Shown in pieces: positions 45,950 to 60,224 of a stretch of 64,000 nucleotides of DNA. Origin of the DNA: Adiantum capillus-veneris (lineage: Eukaryota > Streptophyta > Polypodiopsida > Polypodiales > Pteridaceae); NCBI GenBank assembly GCA_014529385.2, contig CM043953.1:87320342-87384341 (forward strand), read 5' to 3'. Under the pieces are notes generated by a model. It did no database searches. It was not told the DNA's origin and saw nothing but the letters and a program-made list of their open reading frames with translations. Position 1 is the first letter of the stretch. Every line of letters begins with the position of its first letter. Both the position numbers and the translations under genes were made by a program.

Positions 45950-46980
45950 GCTCATCTATTGGGTCATGTGATCTCACATATGGAATAGAAGCCAATCTAA
46001 AAAAGGTAAAAGCTTTGGTTTTTAGGGAACCCCCAACCAATTCTACAGGTTTGTCTTCATTTGTGTACAAGCTCAAGTATTTTTCCAGGTTCTTTTGGAT
46101 GCTTTCGCAGTATGTTGACCCTCTTCACAAGTTGGGTCAGCAAGTTCATGGTTTCTAGTAGATTGAAGATGCACATGTGACCTTTGACAAAGTAAAGGAG
46201 ATTCTTTGCAAGTTGCCAAGGGTTTGTACTCCTAACAAAGAGGATGACTTCTATGTTTCCATGATGGTAGGTACATTTACCTGGTTCCGTGTTGATGCAC
46301 AAGGTGGTTAAATGCTATAAGCCAATCTATTTTGATAGCCGTGTGATTATCCCTAGAGAAATATCATACATAGAGATCAATCAGTGGGTGATGACTCTAT
46401 TGTTTGCTTGTTGCAAGTTTAAAGTGCATTTGATCATTCGAAAGTTTAATGTGCTCACATCTATCTTATCTTTACCTGTGCTTCATCTAAAGCCAGGGAG
46501 GTGTATCAAGAAGTGGGGTGCTTGAGTTGCATGAGTTTGGGTTTGAGTTCAAAATTGATCATACCAACAAGTCATATTTGGCAGACATTTTTGGTGAAAG
46601 AAGATATAGGAGAGGAGCTTGATTTGGAAGAAGCCTTTGCTATGTGGTTTGATGGAGCTTACAAGAGGGTAGTGTCAAAAGAGGGAGGAGGTGTGATTAT
46701 ACAGGACCCACAAGGTAAAGTGACTTTCACTAAAGCTTATGATTTGGAAGGTGTTCACACAAACAATGAAGCGGAGTACTTGACTCTCCATTTGGGACTC
46801 AAGTAGTGTGTGGAGTTTGGGATATCTAGGCTTGTGGTTAAAGGTGATGCCCTCTTAGTCATTAAGCATCTCTTGGGTCAATGGAAGGTAAGCATAGATT
46901 CTTTAAAAATTGGTTTTTTCCCATAAAGAAGCTATTGAAGTTTTTTGAAGCAGTGCAGTTTAAGCATTTTAGAAGGGAGT
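45950..46980 (+). pseudogene. Element D RT connection and archaeal-type RNase H
   Basis: After broken RT-connection frames (45990-46300), a frame at 46501-46806 encodes an RNase H with FDGAYKRVVSKEGGGVII, HTNNEAEYLTLHLGLK, and beyond a stop CVEFGISRLVVKGDALLVIK. The N-N-E-A-E-Y and K-G-D signatures are those of the archaeal or plant RNase H class that Tat-type elements carry beside the usual one. Confidence 0.75.
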
Positions 46981-47000
46981 AGAATCAAGAAGCGGATCAA

Positions 47001-48354
47001 TTGGCCAATAGTCGTGTGAAGGCTCATGTAGCAAGTTTATATGTGGCATCCACCATGTATGCAAATAGAAAGACTTTAAAAGAGATTGATGGTTTTTTGA
47101 GCACAAGTCAATGTTTGAAAGGCTTGTCCAAGTTGCAAAAGAGGAGGATTGTTCAAAAGGCTACTTTGGTTGGCGAGGATTTGATGACATACAGTCAAGA
47201 TGGAGTGCTAAGGAGGGTCCTCTACAAGGAGAAAATTGACATGGTTTTGGAACAATTTCATGGGGAGAAAGGATATCAAGGCAAGGATTAGGTATTGCTT
47301 TGTGCAATTAGATCTGGTTTTTGGTGGCCGTCTATTATGACAACTGTGAATTATTGGTGCAAGATGTTCCATGAGTGTCAAACCATGGGTGAAAGATGAC
47401 TGGTAGCCAAGCCACAAGGGGCTATCACAAAATTCATCTGAGAAGTGGGGTTTGGATGCTATTGGTCTGCTCCCAAAATTGCCAAGCGGCAAAAAGTACA
47501 TAGTGGTGGCTATTGATTATCTTACCAGATGGGTCAAAGCTAAAGCGGTCAAGGAGGTAAATGCTCACACTATTTCCCAATTTGTTTTTTATTGCATTTG
47601 TTGCCAATTTGGAGTGCCTTGGGTGCTCATATCTGATTGTGGACAAGGATTTTGGAGTAAGATGATACGTGCACTTGTGGAGAAGTTGGGTATTTAACAC
47701 ATGTTTTCTTCTCCTTATCATCCACATTGCAATGGTTTGGTTGAGAGTGTTATTGGACAGATAGTCAGATTCTCACCAAATATGTGTACAAAACAAGTAG
47801 AAGAGTGGGAATCTAATCTTGACAAGTGTTTATGGGCTTATAGGACTTCTTAAAAGCTTACTACCAACTTTACCCCGTATGAGTTGGTCTATGGCAAAGA
47901 ACTGGTGTTGCATGTACATGTTTAGTTGGGTGCATTGAAAGGTATGTGGTGGATTGATAGAACTCATTAGGATATTTTTTAGGACAGGATCACCAATATT
48001 GAAGCCTTAAAGATGGATAGAGAAGCAACATCAGATTTCTATGTGAAACAGAGGGCAAAAAGAGTTGCAAAGTTCAATTAGCACTTGCCAAAGAAGCAAA
48101 TAGAGAAGGGTGATTTGGTGATAAAATATGAGAGTCACCTCAACTTTACGTTTCAAAATAAGTTCAAGAAAGAGTGGATAGGACCTTACAAGGTAGATTA
48201 GACTTTTCTCAACGGTACCTACTAGTTGATGAGGATGAATGATCGATTTCTCAAACACAGGGTGAATGGTGCATCTCTCAAGCTATATTTGGAAAGAGAG
48301 TTGGTACCTACAGTGCATCAAATGTTGATCAAGGGGGTTAAGAAACCAACCTAA
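47001..48354 (+). pseudogene. Element D integrase
   Basis: The zinc region is decayed (QFHGEKGYQGKD, FWWPSI, a CQT remnant). The core follows with KWGLDAIGLLPKLPSGKKYI (first Asp), VLISDCGQGFWS (second Asp) and SPYHPHCNGLVESV (Glu), then WESNLDKCLWAYRTS and TPYELVYGKELVL. The C-terminal part (KEWIGPYKVD) is visible near 48170-48200. At least eight stops interrupt it. Confidence 0.85.
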
Positions 48355-50384
48355 ATAGGGGTCATCTACATAAAAAATAAAGTCTTGTACGTACAATAGT
48401 GATTTTTTGCTTCACTTACACGTTTCCTAGTTTTGTAGTTTTTGAAGTTTAATAGACATTTTTTGGTTGAACATAAAACATAAATGTTCAACAATGGGGT
48501 TTGGCAATGATGTCTTATCTAAAGTTGGTCAATTATATGAAGTGTGCAAGGTAGAGCTATATGTGTTTACACGTACATGCTAAATTGGCGAAGTAGGTAT
48601 GAAGGTCAAGGGCTGACAAAGGGCGGCGGATGTGTATGCTTTATGTGGTTTTTTGAGGCCAATATGCCTTCCCAAGGTGCCTATCAAATTTGTCTAGAAA
48701 AAGTTCCTAAAGTGAAAAAATGGAAGTGACAGAGGTGGCTTTTGATGTGTTCTCCAAGTTGGTCCAGTCGGCTCCTCAATTCGAGCTACAAAGTGCAAGA
48801 TGTGGCAGTTTGATTCTAAAAGTGGTTTACAGATCCCGACCGGATTGGGAAATTGCAGATGGATGGTCAAAGTGGAATTGGATGCATGTGCCTAAAGTTC
48901 TTGACTTACGGTCCATGTCATTCATTTTGGATCGACAATCGGAGTTCAAACCGCCAAGTTATGAGCAATTGAACTGTTGCCAGCGGCCAGTTATGTGCCA
49001 GATTGATTGCCTATGTAGATGTGCCATCATGTGGTTTTTTAACCTTTTCAAGGTTTGCATGGACACTAGGCAACATGAGAAGGCCACATGAAGTTACAAG
49101 GAATCAATTGGAGTTTAGAGCGCGAGATACTGAGGGTCCAAATTGGGAGCAATACCAAGGGAGATGGTGCCAAGTGTTTTGTAGCATTTAATGGCCTAGT
49201 AACTTGGGTGTAGCGGAAAATAGCATGAACATAGTGAGCATTTCGTTAGAATAGATTCCATATGAGCATAACAAGAGTGCTTGGGTGGAGAGAGCAACAA
49301 AAATCATAACACCTAGTTAGATAGCATGAACGATACTTCAAAAGAGAGAAATTAAGCTATTGACAATAGTTGAGGACCGAATTTACATGGAGCCTGTCCC
49401 CCCTCCAAAAGGATTTGTATTATAGGTTTCCCCCATCAAGAGAGACATTTTACAATACAATTCTTTGTGTTCCTTCAATACTAGCTAGTGCAACGAAGAT
49501 GGAAGCTTCAAGCAGTAAGAAAAACACTTATAAAACACAACATCAATTCCCTCATGGTCTCGGACCCAAGACCTCACACACCTTCGAAGATGGTGAGAGC
49601 TAGCGGTGTATAAGAGTAGATTGAGAGGAAGGAGTAGTCTTACAAGAAAGATGTACATCTCCTCCCATAATCACTCATATTAGAATAGCATAGCTTAGTA
49701 ATTAGCATGGTGGAGGAGATGAGCATGCATTGAAGCTTGGCTCTTGGTTGGATTTGCATCACAAAGCCAAGAGTTGTTGGTGTAGGCCTCCCTTCTCACA
49801 CACTTGGAGTAGGTGATAAGCTTTCCATTAAAGCTTGAGCAGGAGAGAGAGAGAGAGAGAGAGAGAGTCTTTTTGCTCCACACACGAGATTGTGTGAGTG
49901 TGTGTGTGATAATGCCTTGACAAATTCAGCCCCCCCTCTCTCTTGGTCGACCCCTCTTCCATTTTACTCATGCAGGCACCCCATTGGCCCATGCCAGGCT
50001 TAGCCAATGAAAATCGAGAGGCATAGGTGATAGCCTTCTGACAATTGTCCCCCTTTCCCCTTTTGCGAGAGCTTTAGGTAATTATTTAATGCATCTAAAC
50101 TCTCATTGGACCCCTTTGTCTCCCGGCCAATAGGTATCAGGCAATCCATTGGGCTGCTGAATGCTCATTGGACCCCTTGGGAGAGTGTCCAATAGTCTTC
50201 TAAAGAGCTTAATTCTTATTGGTTCTTTTATTAAGTGCTTTTAAGCTAATTAAACTAGATTTACTCTAGCCTAATTCTCATTGGTCCACCTCCATGGTCA
50301 TCCAATAGGATTTGAGTACACCTTGTGGGCATCTAGGCTAGGGAGCTGACAAGTGTCCCTCATTCCCTTTGTGTAAAGGAAGCT

Positions 50385-50421
<37 letters not shown>

Positions 50422-51148
50422 CTCTCTTATCCCCTACTTCCAAGGCCTGCCCCCTCCTATGTAGGACCCATTGAAGACTTTTTTTACACACACAAAGCAT
50501 CCAATTTTCCTAAGCTTTGACCTTTGGACACAACCTTTGAATTTTGGAACCTTAGCATTTTGGAAGTTTTAATGGGCTGAATCTTAGGGTCTTTAAAGCC
50601 CATTGTTGCACATTGCTCTTTTGCATATGGCCCCCCCTTTGGATCCCTATTTTCCCTCCTTTGGATTCCTACTATGGCCGGTCTGCCAGCTTAACCAATA
50701 TTCTAGCTTTTTCTCCCCTGGCACTTCCCCATATTAAATGATCAGTTTAACATGAGAAAATCTTTTACGAGAATTAGATATTAGTTATTATGACATTACC
50801 TCTCTCTTGAAATCATAGTTATCCTTGACTATGGGGTAGAGAAGATAAAGCCTAGTCATTAGTCCTTTTTCTAGTGGGTAGAGGATCCCTATGTTACCCT
50901 ACAACATTGTTCCAGAATGGATGACTAGTCCATTTGGCACTTGAGAGCCTAACCTACCACAAGCATGTCTGCACATTAGTCCTATCAATCTTTCATAGTA
51001 GAGTGACAAGCTCTACTTGGTATTTGGGAGACGTCGTCTCCGCAAACTTGATCTAAGCATGCATACTACTTCACATTTGTGCACAATAAAGAAAAACAGA
51101 GTCTTATAAGAAAGAAACTTTGTTCATTTTAAACATTTGTACATTTGC
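48355..51148. other. Noncoding region between elements D and E
   Basis: 2.8 kb without a supported gene. A 123-codon frame at 48720-49091 has no family features. The interval 49840-49870 is a GA run and 50390-50420 a GT run. The part next to E (about 49,900-50,910) is probably LTR-like sequence of the chromovirus, with repeated CTCATTGGACCCCTT and CCAATAG words, but its ends were not fixed. Confidence 0.4.
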
Positions 51149-51644
51149 TTACTCTAGGGAAGCATTGTAAGCATTGACAAGGTTTAGGTTATTCTTTAAT
51201 TGTATGCCTTGCATCCATCTAGCATCTTCAAAAGGATAATTCTTAAACTTAATAAGATATTGTCGGATAGTCTTACCACCTCTTAATACCTTGTCTTCAT
51301 GTCGGAGAATGGACTCGGGCTGCAGCACCTCTTCTTGGTCCTCGATCTCTAGTGGGTCTTCAATAATTGGTTCTTGAGGTGGCTCTCCTTTGTAAGGCTT
51401 TAGTAGGCTCACATGAAAAGCATTGTGTATGAGCCAATGGCTGGGCAACTTGAGTTGATAGGCCATCTCATTGATTGGCCTAAGAATTTGGAAGGGACCA
51501 TAGTATCTTTTTGCTAGCTTAGCATAGTACTTTTGGTGTCCCGTAGGATTCTTGCCCGTCGTGTGCCTTAATCGAGCCTTGGGAAATTTAAGTAAGACAC
51601 AATCATTTTCTTTAAAGGCTTGGGCTCTTCTATGCTTATCAGCA
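51149..51644 (-). pseudogene. Element E: chromovirus integrase C-terminus with chromodomain
   Basis: It reads ADKHRRAQAFKENDCVLL, then YYGPFQILRPINEMAYQLKL and NAFHVSLLKPYKG (integrase C-terminal GPY/F region), then a chromodomain: EEVLQPESILRHE, TIRQYLIKFKNYPFEDARWM. Chromodomains direct integration to particular chromatin. The stop is at 51149. The 5' side is cut at 51644 by the LTR of element C, which supplies the first 25 residues of the apparent open frame. Confidence 0.9.
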
Positions 51645-53481
<1,837 letters not shown>

Positions 53482-54379
53482 TGCCCCCCTTCCTGATGTA
53501 GATTTTGTCCTCGGAAGCTATTAAGTTGAAGCTCGCTCGTCGAGGTGGAAGAGCATTTGAGATGAATGTCCTTAGCCTTCTTCAGTCACTGCAAAATCAA
53601 CAACATTGGCACAGTAATTGCATTCTCATATAAATTTTAAAAGCATATGCAGTTGTAGGCAGACAATTTGATTGGTAATAGAATTTTAAACCATATATCA
53701 GGAATTAACATTAAATTGCATATAATCAAACACATAAACAGTTGTAAAGGTAAACAATTAAACAAGTCTGGGGTCGTTAATTTAACGGTTGAAAGGCACT
53801 AAAGATTGACTATTAATACCATGGGCAAGCTTCTCAATTTTCTCTAGTCAATTAAGTTGTTTAATCACGAGAGCCAAGTATTTCATGTCCGAGGGCTGAC
53901 TAGAGGCTATACCTAGAAGACCTTGTAGTTAAGCTACGATAAAAGGAATTGCTCATGAAATCATCGCCTGACTTATTTCCTTTTCTTTGACCCCCCAAAG
54001 TCTTTTCACATTGTTTCAATTTTGATGTGTGTGCTTATTTTGTATGCCTTGGGTTTTTTGCTTTCCAAGGAAAAGCGTCCACACTGGGAACCTCTAGGGC
54101 TCTAGTACCGTAGGCGATACATGTGAGTGAAGTACCAAATCAAGCTGAGGTTTCTCTTCCACCTTAAGATTTTACATTGTGGCACTTTGATTTTATTTTT
54201 TTTGTACGTTTTCAGTATTTTAATATTGTAACTTTGGGGGGCCATATAACACTGTTACCCTTCCCAGGCTCATCACATTAGTAAACTCCCTATATAATAC
54301 TTAAGCTAAAGGTCAATAGGGACCACTAGAAAGCCTTAGTACATTTCACACAATGCTACCTAAATCGGATTAAGAACCT
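53482..54379 (-). other. Element C 3' noncoding region and polypurine tract
   Basis: No gene was seen. It is homologous to 40900-41796 of element B, with the purine tract next to the LTR. It is separated from the rest of C by copia-3. Confidence 0.65.
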
Positions 54380-54543
54380 AAGTATGTTAAGTATGGAGCT
54401 TGATTTACCCTTGTAATTTTCTGTGGTAAAAGCGCACCTTTGTAAGGCCCCCATTATGAAGAGAAGCCATCGTGCGTGAAGAAAAATCACTCGCCGAAAA
54501 CCAAAATTTTCAAAGTCAAAAACCAGGGGCAACTTTAGGGGCC

Positions 54544-54576
54544 TCGGGGGCAGAAGCCCCCGATACTTTTTTTTTT
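54544..54576 (+). promoter_or_regulatory. GC hairpin followed by T run in copia-3 LTR
   Basis: TCGGGGGC-AGAA-GCCCCCGA forms an 8-bp stem with a 4-base loop, followed two bases later by about ten T residues. The 3' LTR has the same structure with a 9-bp stem at 59527-59548. Its role is unknown. Confidence 0.6.
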
Positions 54577-54876
54577 CCCTCGTCGGAATATTCCTTTTCG
54601 CCGGAATATTATCGTTGGACGGCGGCCGGAAAGTGGTCGGAAAACAACCGTCGGTTGGCCGGTGGCCGGTAGTCGGTGGCCGGTGGCCGGTGGTCGAAAG
54701 TCAATGGCCGGTGGTCGGTGGCCGAATTCAATGGCCGGTGGCCAAACTCAAAAGCGGACTTGTCTTCTCAAGGATGGCCACACAATGGCAGATTGGAGGG
54801 TCCGAGTTGGACTTATCTACACAAGGGCGGCTACACATGGCTGCCTCTCTCATGAGAGAGGGCAGCCCTTTTGGCC

Positions 54877-54884
54877 TATAAAAG
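54877..54884 (+). promoter_or_regulatory. Copia-3 TATA box
   Basis: TATAAAAG in the 5' LTR, preceded by the palindrome CTCTCTCATGAGAGAG. It is repeated in the 3' LTR at about 59869. Confidence 0.75.
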
Positions 54885-55196
54885 GAGGCCATTTCTACAC
54901 ACATTTTATATAGTGTGAAGTTGATGAAACAAGGTGAGTGTGAGGTGGTGAGAGTGAAGCAAGGCGGGAGCTCCATTAAGGGTATAATCCCTTTGTAAAC
55001 TACTTCTTGTTTTGAAGTACTAAAGCCATTGAGTGGCTGCTTTCCCGTGGACGTAGCCCACATTGGGTGAACCATGTATATCATGTGTACTCTCTCTCTC
55101 TCTCTCTACTCTATAATCTCGTGTATGTAAATCTGTCTCTCTCCATTAAGTAATCTACTCAATTATCTATTTAGCTACGTCTTATTTCCTAACAAC

Positions 55197-55208
55197 TGGT
55201 ATCAGAGC
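55197..55208 (+). other. Copia-3 primer-binding site
   Basis: TGGTATCAGAGC, two bases after the 5' LTR. It matches initiator tRNA-Met. Confidence 0.93.
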
Positions 55209-55267
55209 AAGGTTTTCTCGTAGCTAAATTATCTCAAGGAAAGGATTCCTTGAATTGAGTGGGAGTT

Positions 55268-56338
55268 ATGGCGAAGGAAGGGAAGCTCAAGATTGAGAAG
55301 TTCAACGGCAAAAACTACCAACATTGGAAGATGCAGATTGAAGACTATCTCTACCAAAAGGACCTCTATTTGCCACTAGGCGATCTTGCGAAGAAGCCCG
55401 CAACAATGGCAGATGAAGCATGGATTGTCCTTGATCGAAAGGCACTGGGAACAATCCGGTTAAGCTTGGCATCAACGGTGGCCTTCAATGTTTCGAAGAT
55501 GAAGACCACGGAGGACTTGATGAAGTCACTTGACGACTTCTACGAGAAACCATCGGCATCCAATAAGGTATTTCTTATGAAGCGCTTGTTCAATCTAAAG
55601 ATGGCAGAGAATGGTTCAGTTGCAAAACACCTAAATGACTTTAACACAAACATAAGTCAACTTCGATCGGTGAAAATCAATTTCGATGACGAAGTGCCAG
55701 CTCTCCTTATACTATCATCTCTACCGGATAGTTGGGACAGCCTTCTGATGGCTGTAACTAATTTTATTTCTGGCACAAATACTCTTAAGTTTGATGATGT
55801 TGTGGGTGTTCTCCTAAGTGAGGAAATACGAAGGAGAAGCACAGGAGAATCATCAAGTGTTGCATTGTCAGTGGAAACAAGAGGAAGGCCTAAGGAGAGG
55901 TTCAAAAACCAAAAGGGTCGTGATCGCTCAAGACGAAGCAAGTCACGCACAAAGTCAGTTCTTGAATGTTGGAACTGCGGCAAGAAGGGCCACTTGAAGA
56001 AGGATTGCTGGTCCAAGAAGAAGAAGGAGACAGAGTCTCAAGACAACAAGCCAACATCGGAGGCCAATGTGGCAGGTAAAGTAGAGCAAGATGCTCTAAT
56101 TCTCTCATTAAACAATGTGTCTAATTCTTGGATAGTAGATTCCGGAGCTTCATTCCATGCGACACCACACATGCAACATTTCCAAGATTACACCAAAGGT
56201 AATTTTGGGTATGTATTCTTGGGAGATGATGAAGTTTGTGAGATTGTCGGCAAAGGTACAGTTTCTGTCAAAACTACTAACGGAAATGAATGGAAGCTTA
56301 AGATGTTAGGCATGTTCCTTCTCTTCGCAAAAATTTGA
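55268..56338 (+). pseudogene. gag: Copia-3 gag and protease
   Basis: It starts at ATG 55268 (MAKEGKLKIEKFNGKNY), since the ATG at 55259 lies only three codons upstream. Gag has LYQKDLYLPLGD and a knuckle CWNCGKKGHLKKDC. The protease follows with WIVDSGASFHATP, intact D-S-G-A-S, and FLGDDEVCEIVGKG. The frame ends at 56336-56338 after a shift near 56300 and continues in another frame at 56335. Confidence 0.92.
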
Positions 56339-59305
56339 TCTCTACAGGACAATTGGACGATGAAGGTCACAACATTGCATTCGGAAACAAACGGTGGAAG
56401 ATCTCAAAGGGATCTTTGGTGGTTGCCAAGGGAGAAAAAGTCGGTACACTTTACTTGTGTACTGTTAGCACGCAACCTTCAGCTTGTGCAGCAACTACAG
56501 AAGTTGACAGTGCGGTGTGGCACTACCGACTTGGGCATATGAGTGCCAAAGGGATGCAAATCCTTCAAACAAAGAAGCTTCTACCACGTTTGAAAAAGTC
56601 GGTACACTTTACTTGTGTACTGTTAGCACGCAACCTTCAGCTTGTGCAACAACTATAGAAGTTGCCAGTGCGGTGTGGCACTACCGACTTGGGCATATGA
56701 GTGCCAAACGGATGCAAATCCTTCAAACAAAGAAGCTTCTACCAGGTTTGAAAGAAGTGGACTTAGAGTTCTATGAAGATTGTGTTTATGGTAAACAAAA
56801 GCGGGTAAAATTTCAAAAATCGGGAAGTGAAAGAAAAAATAAAAAACTTGAGTTGGTTCATTCTGATGTTTGGGGTCCTGAAAGTACACCATCACTTGGT
56901 GGCTCATTGTACTATGTAACATTCATAGACGATGCGACTAGAAAAACATGGGTTTATGTCATGAAGAATAAATCCGATGTATTTTCCATATTTCAAAGGT
57001 GGAAAGCCTTTGTGGAGAATGAAACAGGTACCAAGGTTAAATGCCTCAGATCCGACAATGGAGGCGAATATTGCAGCCAAGCTTTTGAAAGCTTTTGTGC
57101 TAGCAATGGCATTTGGAGACAAAGGACAACCCCAAGGACACCTCAACAAAATGGGATTTCGGAAAGGATGAACAGGACAATCATGGAGCGAGCACGAAGC
57201 ATGCGGCTACATGCAGGCCTACCGCTTGAGCTTTGGGTGGAAGTTGTAAGTACGTCTGTGTACTTAATCAATCGGTCACCCTCAACGGCATTGGATGGGG
57301 GAGTTCCAGAAGAGGCATGGACAGGTAAACCGGTGAATTATGCATTTCTCAAAGTGTTTGGGTGTGAGGCTTTCATGCACATAGATAGAAGCCTAAAATC
57401 AAAGCTAGATGCAAAGTCCAAAAAGTGTTTCTTCATTGGCTATGGAGAAGGTGACTTTGGGTATCACCTATGGAATCCTGAAGATGGTAAAATATTAAGG
57501 AGTAGGGATGTAATTTTTAACGAACAAAATATGTACAAAGATTACTTGGAAAGAAAACAAACAAAAGAAACAGGTGATGAGTACATGGAGCTTGAGGACG
57601 GTGAAGACTCAAGGACTGCAAACGGTGACAATGTGCAACAACGTCAACCAAATGAGGAGCCTCAACCTATTCCCCAAAGATCTACAAGAGCAAGTAGACC
57701 TCTAGAAAGGTTTGTTCCTTCCTTCAACCATCTCTTGATCTCAGATTCTGGAGAGCCAGAATCATACGAAGAAGCTATGCAACATGAATCCAAAGAAGAA
57801 TGGACGAAGAGCATGCAAGTGGAGATGGACTCACTACATCACAACCAAACATGGGATTTGGTTGATTTGCCTAAAGGTAAGCGGGCACTTCAAAACAAAT
57901 GGGTGTACAAGCTGAAGGAAGAAGAAGGTGGGAAGAAAAGGTACAAGTCTAGGCTTGTGGTAAAAGGGTTTTCTCAAAAGAAAGGTATTGACTTCAATGA
58001 AATATTTTCTCCTGTTATAAAAATGAACTCAATTAGGCATGTCTTAAGCCTTGTGGTTGCTCATGATCTAAATCTCGAGCAAATGGATGTAAATACGGCA
58101 TTCCCTCACGGTGACTTAGAGGAGAAAATCTACATGCTTCAACCAAAGGGGTATGAAGTAAAAGGTAAGGAGAAAATGGTTTGCAGATTAAAGAAGAGCT
58201 TGTATGGTTTAAAGCAAGCATCAAGACAATGGTACTTGAAGTTTGATCGATGGATGTTGGATAATGGATTCACAAGATGCAACTCGGATCACTGCGTCTA
58301 CACGAAGAATTTGGGAGATGGAAAATTCATCATCCTAATGTTGTATGTTGATGACATGTTGATTGCAAGTGCTAACATGCAGGACATCAAAGACCTAAAA
58401 GAGGATCTGTCTAAATCTTTTTCAATGAAAGATTTAGGTGCTGCAAAGAGGATACTTGGTATGAAAATATCAAGGGACAGGACGAAGAAGACAATAAAGC
58501 TATCTCAAGAAGATTACATCAAGAAGGTACTAGAAGGTTTGCAATGCAAAATGCAAAACCAGTTTCTACACCTTTGGCTGGTCATTTTAAACTAACGAAG
58601 GATATGTGTCCAAAGACACAAGAGGAGATAGCCTATATGTCTAAAGTTCCATATGCTACAGCGGTAGGTTCTCTAATGTATGCTATGGTCTGGACAAGGC
58701 CAGACATTGCACATGCAGTGGGAGTTGTGAGTAGGTTCATGGACAACCCAAGTAAAGAGCATTGGCAAGCTGTGAAGTGGATACTTAGGTATCTAAAAGA
58801 GACAACAACAAATGCTTTGTATTTTGGAGGAACTGATATTTTTCTAGAAGGGTATGCTGATGCAGATATGGCAGGTGACAAAGATACTCGAAGGAGCACT
58901 ACTGGCTATGTGTTCACGGTTGGAGGCACAGCAGTAAGCTGGGCTTCAAAGTTGCAGAAAGTGGTTTCACTTTCTACCACGGAAGCAGAGTATATAGCAA
59001 TGACGGAGGCAAGCAAAGAAATTCTGTGGCTTCACATATTCTTAGAAGAGCTTGGATTCAAACAAGACAATTGTGTCTTGTACAGTGATAGCCAAAGCGC
59101 TATCCATCTTGCGAAGAACTCAGCCTTTCATTCAAGGACAAAGCACATTGAGGTGAGATATCACTTCATACGCACTCTTTTGGAAGAGGGACAGCTAAAG
59201 CTAGGAAAGGTGCATACAAGTGAAAATCCTGCAGACATGTTTACAAAGGTGGTCAACAAGGAGAAGTTGAGATTTTTCTCATCTTCAATCGGCTTTCAAG
59301 GATAA
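56335..59305 (+). pseudogene. pol: Copia-3 integrase, RT and RNase H
   Basis: The integrase zinc region HYRLGHMSAKGMQIL occurs twice because of a 161-bp tandem duplication. The DDE core follows (LVHSDVWGP, CLRSDNGGEYCS, TPQQNGISERMN), then RT with MLYVDDMLIAS and, after a shift near 58540-58590, RNase H with STTEAEYIAMTEAS and YSDSQSAIHLAKN. It ends at 59303-59305. Apart from the duplication and two shifts it is well preserved, so the element is fairly young. Confidence 0.93.
56436..56757 (+). repeat. 161-bp tandem duplication in copia-3 pol
   Basis: The segment beginning AAAAGTCGGTACACTTTACT occurs at about 56436 and again at about 56597, with a few differences. 161 is not a multiple of three, so it shifts the frame. 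Confidence 0.85.
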
Positions 59306-59368
59306 GAAGCTAGGATGGAAAGCAGTCATCACAGGTTTGGTTTGGAGATCAGTCTCCAAGTGGAGGAT

Positions 59369-60077
59369 TGTTAAGTATGGAGCCTGATTTACCCTTGTAT
59401 ATTTCTGTGGTAAAAGCGCACATTTGTAAGGCCCCCATTATGAGGAGAAGCCATCGTGCATGAAGGAAAATCACTCGCGGAAAACCAAAATTTTCACAGT
59501 CAAAAACCAAGGGCAACTTTAGGGGCCTCGGGGGCGGAAGCCCCCGAGACTTTTTTTTCCCTCACCAGAATATTCCTTTTCGCCGCAATATTATGGATGG
59601 ACGGCGGCCGGCGGCGGCCGGAAAGTGGTCGGAAAACAACCGTCGGTTGGCCGGTGGCCGGTGGTCGGTGGCCGGTGGTCGAAAGTCAATGGCCGGTGGC
59701 CGGTGGCCGGTGGCCGAATTCAATGGCTGGTGGCCGAACTCAAAAGCGGACTTGTCTTCTCAAGGACGGCCACACATGGGCGGATTGGAGGGTCCGAGTT
59801 GGACTTATCTACACAAGGGCGGCTACACATGGCTGCCTCTCTCATGAGAGAGGGCAACCTTTTTGGCCTATAAAAGGAGGCCATTTCTACACACATTTTA
59901 TATAGTGTGAAGTTGATGCAACAAGGTGAGTGTGAGGTGGTGAGAGTGAAGCAAGGCGGGAGCTCCATTAAGGGTATAATCCCTTTGTAAACTACTTCTT
60001 GTTTTGAAGTACTAAAGCCATTGAGTGGCTGCTTTCCCATGGACGTAGCCCACATTGGGTGAACCACATATATCGTG

Positions 60078-60140
<63 letters not shown>

Positions 60141-60224
60141 CTATAATCTCGTGTATGTAAATCTATCTCTCTCCATTAAGTAATCTACTCAATTATCTGT
60201 TTAGCTACGTCTTATTTCCTAACA
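59369..60224 (+). repeat. Copia-3 3' LTR
   Basis: About 856 bp, preceded by CCAAGTGGAGGAT. It is longer than the 5' LTR mainly because the CT tract at 60081-60137 has expanded and the GGCCGG region differs. Confidence 0.96.

Larger units (their letters stand above)
42890..48354 (+). mobile_element. Element D: strongly decayed Ty3/gypsy with archaeal-type RNase H
   Basis: Gypsy domains occur in order on the plus strand: gag, protease, RT, a second-type RNase H and integrase, all split by many stops and shifts. Its LTRs were not resolved: 42400-42890 and 48355-49200 show no clear matching ends. Domain order and the RNase H type suggest a Tat-related element distinct from A and B. Confidence 0.75.
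54385..55194 (+). repeat. Copia-3 5' LTR
   Basis: It contains a hairpin with T run (54544-54576), a GGCCGGT-rich tandem region (about 54650-54750), TATA box CCTATAAAAG at about 54875 and a short CT run near 55090-55108. Confidence 0.96.
54385..60224 (+). mobile_element. Copia-3: Ty1/copia retrotransposon in element C
   Basis: Full-length, with LTRs of about 810 and 856 bp (TGTTAAG to CTAACA), PBS for initiator tRNA-Met, gag-pol and TSD AAGTA at 54380-54384 and 60225-60229. It is of a different copia family from copia-1 and -2, with much longer LTRs. Confidence 0.97.

Noticed and set aside
48720-49091. 123-codon plus-strand frame
   Set aside because: No motif, no relative elsewhere in the window, and surrounded by noncoding repeat-like DNA.
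54544-54576. Bacterial Rho-independent terminator or bacterial contamination
   Set aside because: It lies in both LTRs of a plant copia element with an intact TSD; only the shape is terminator-like.
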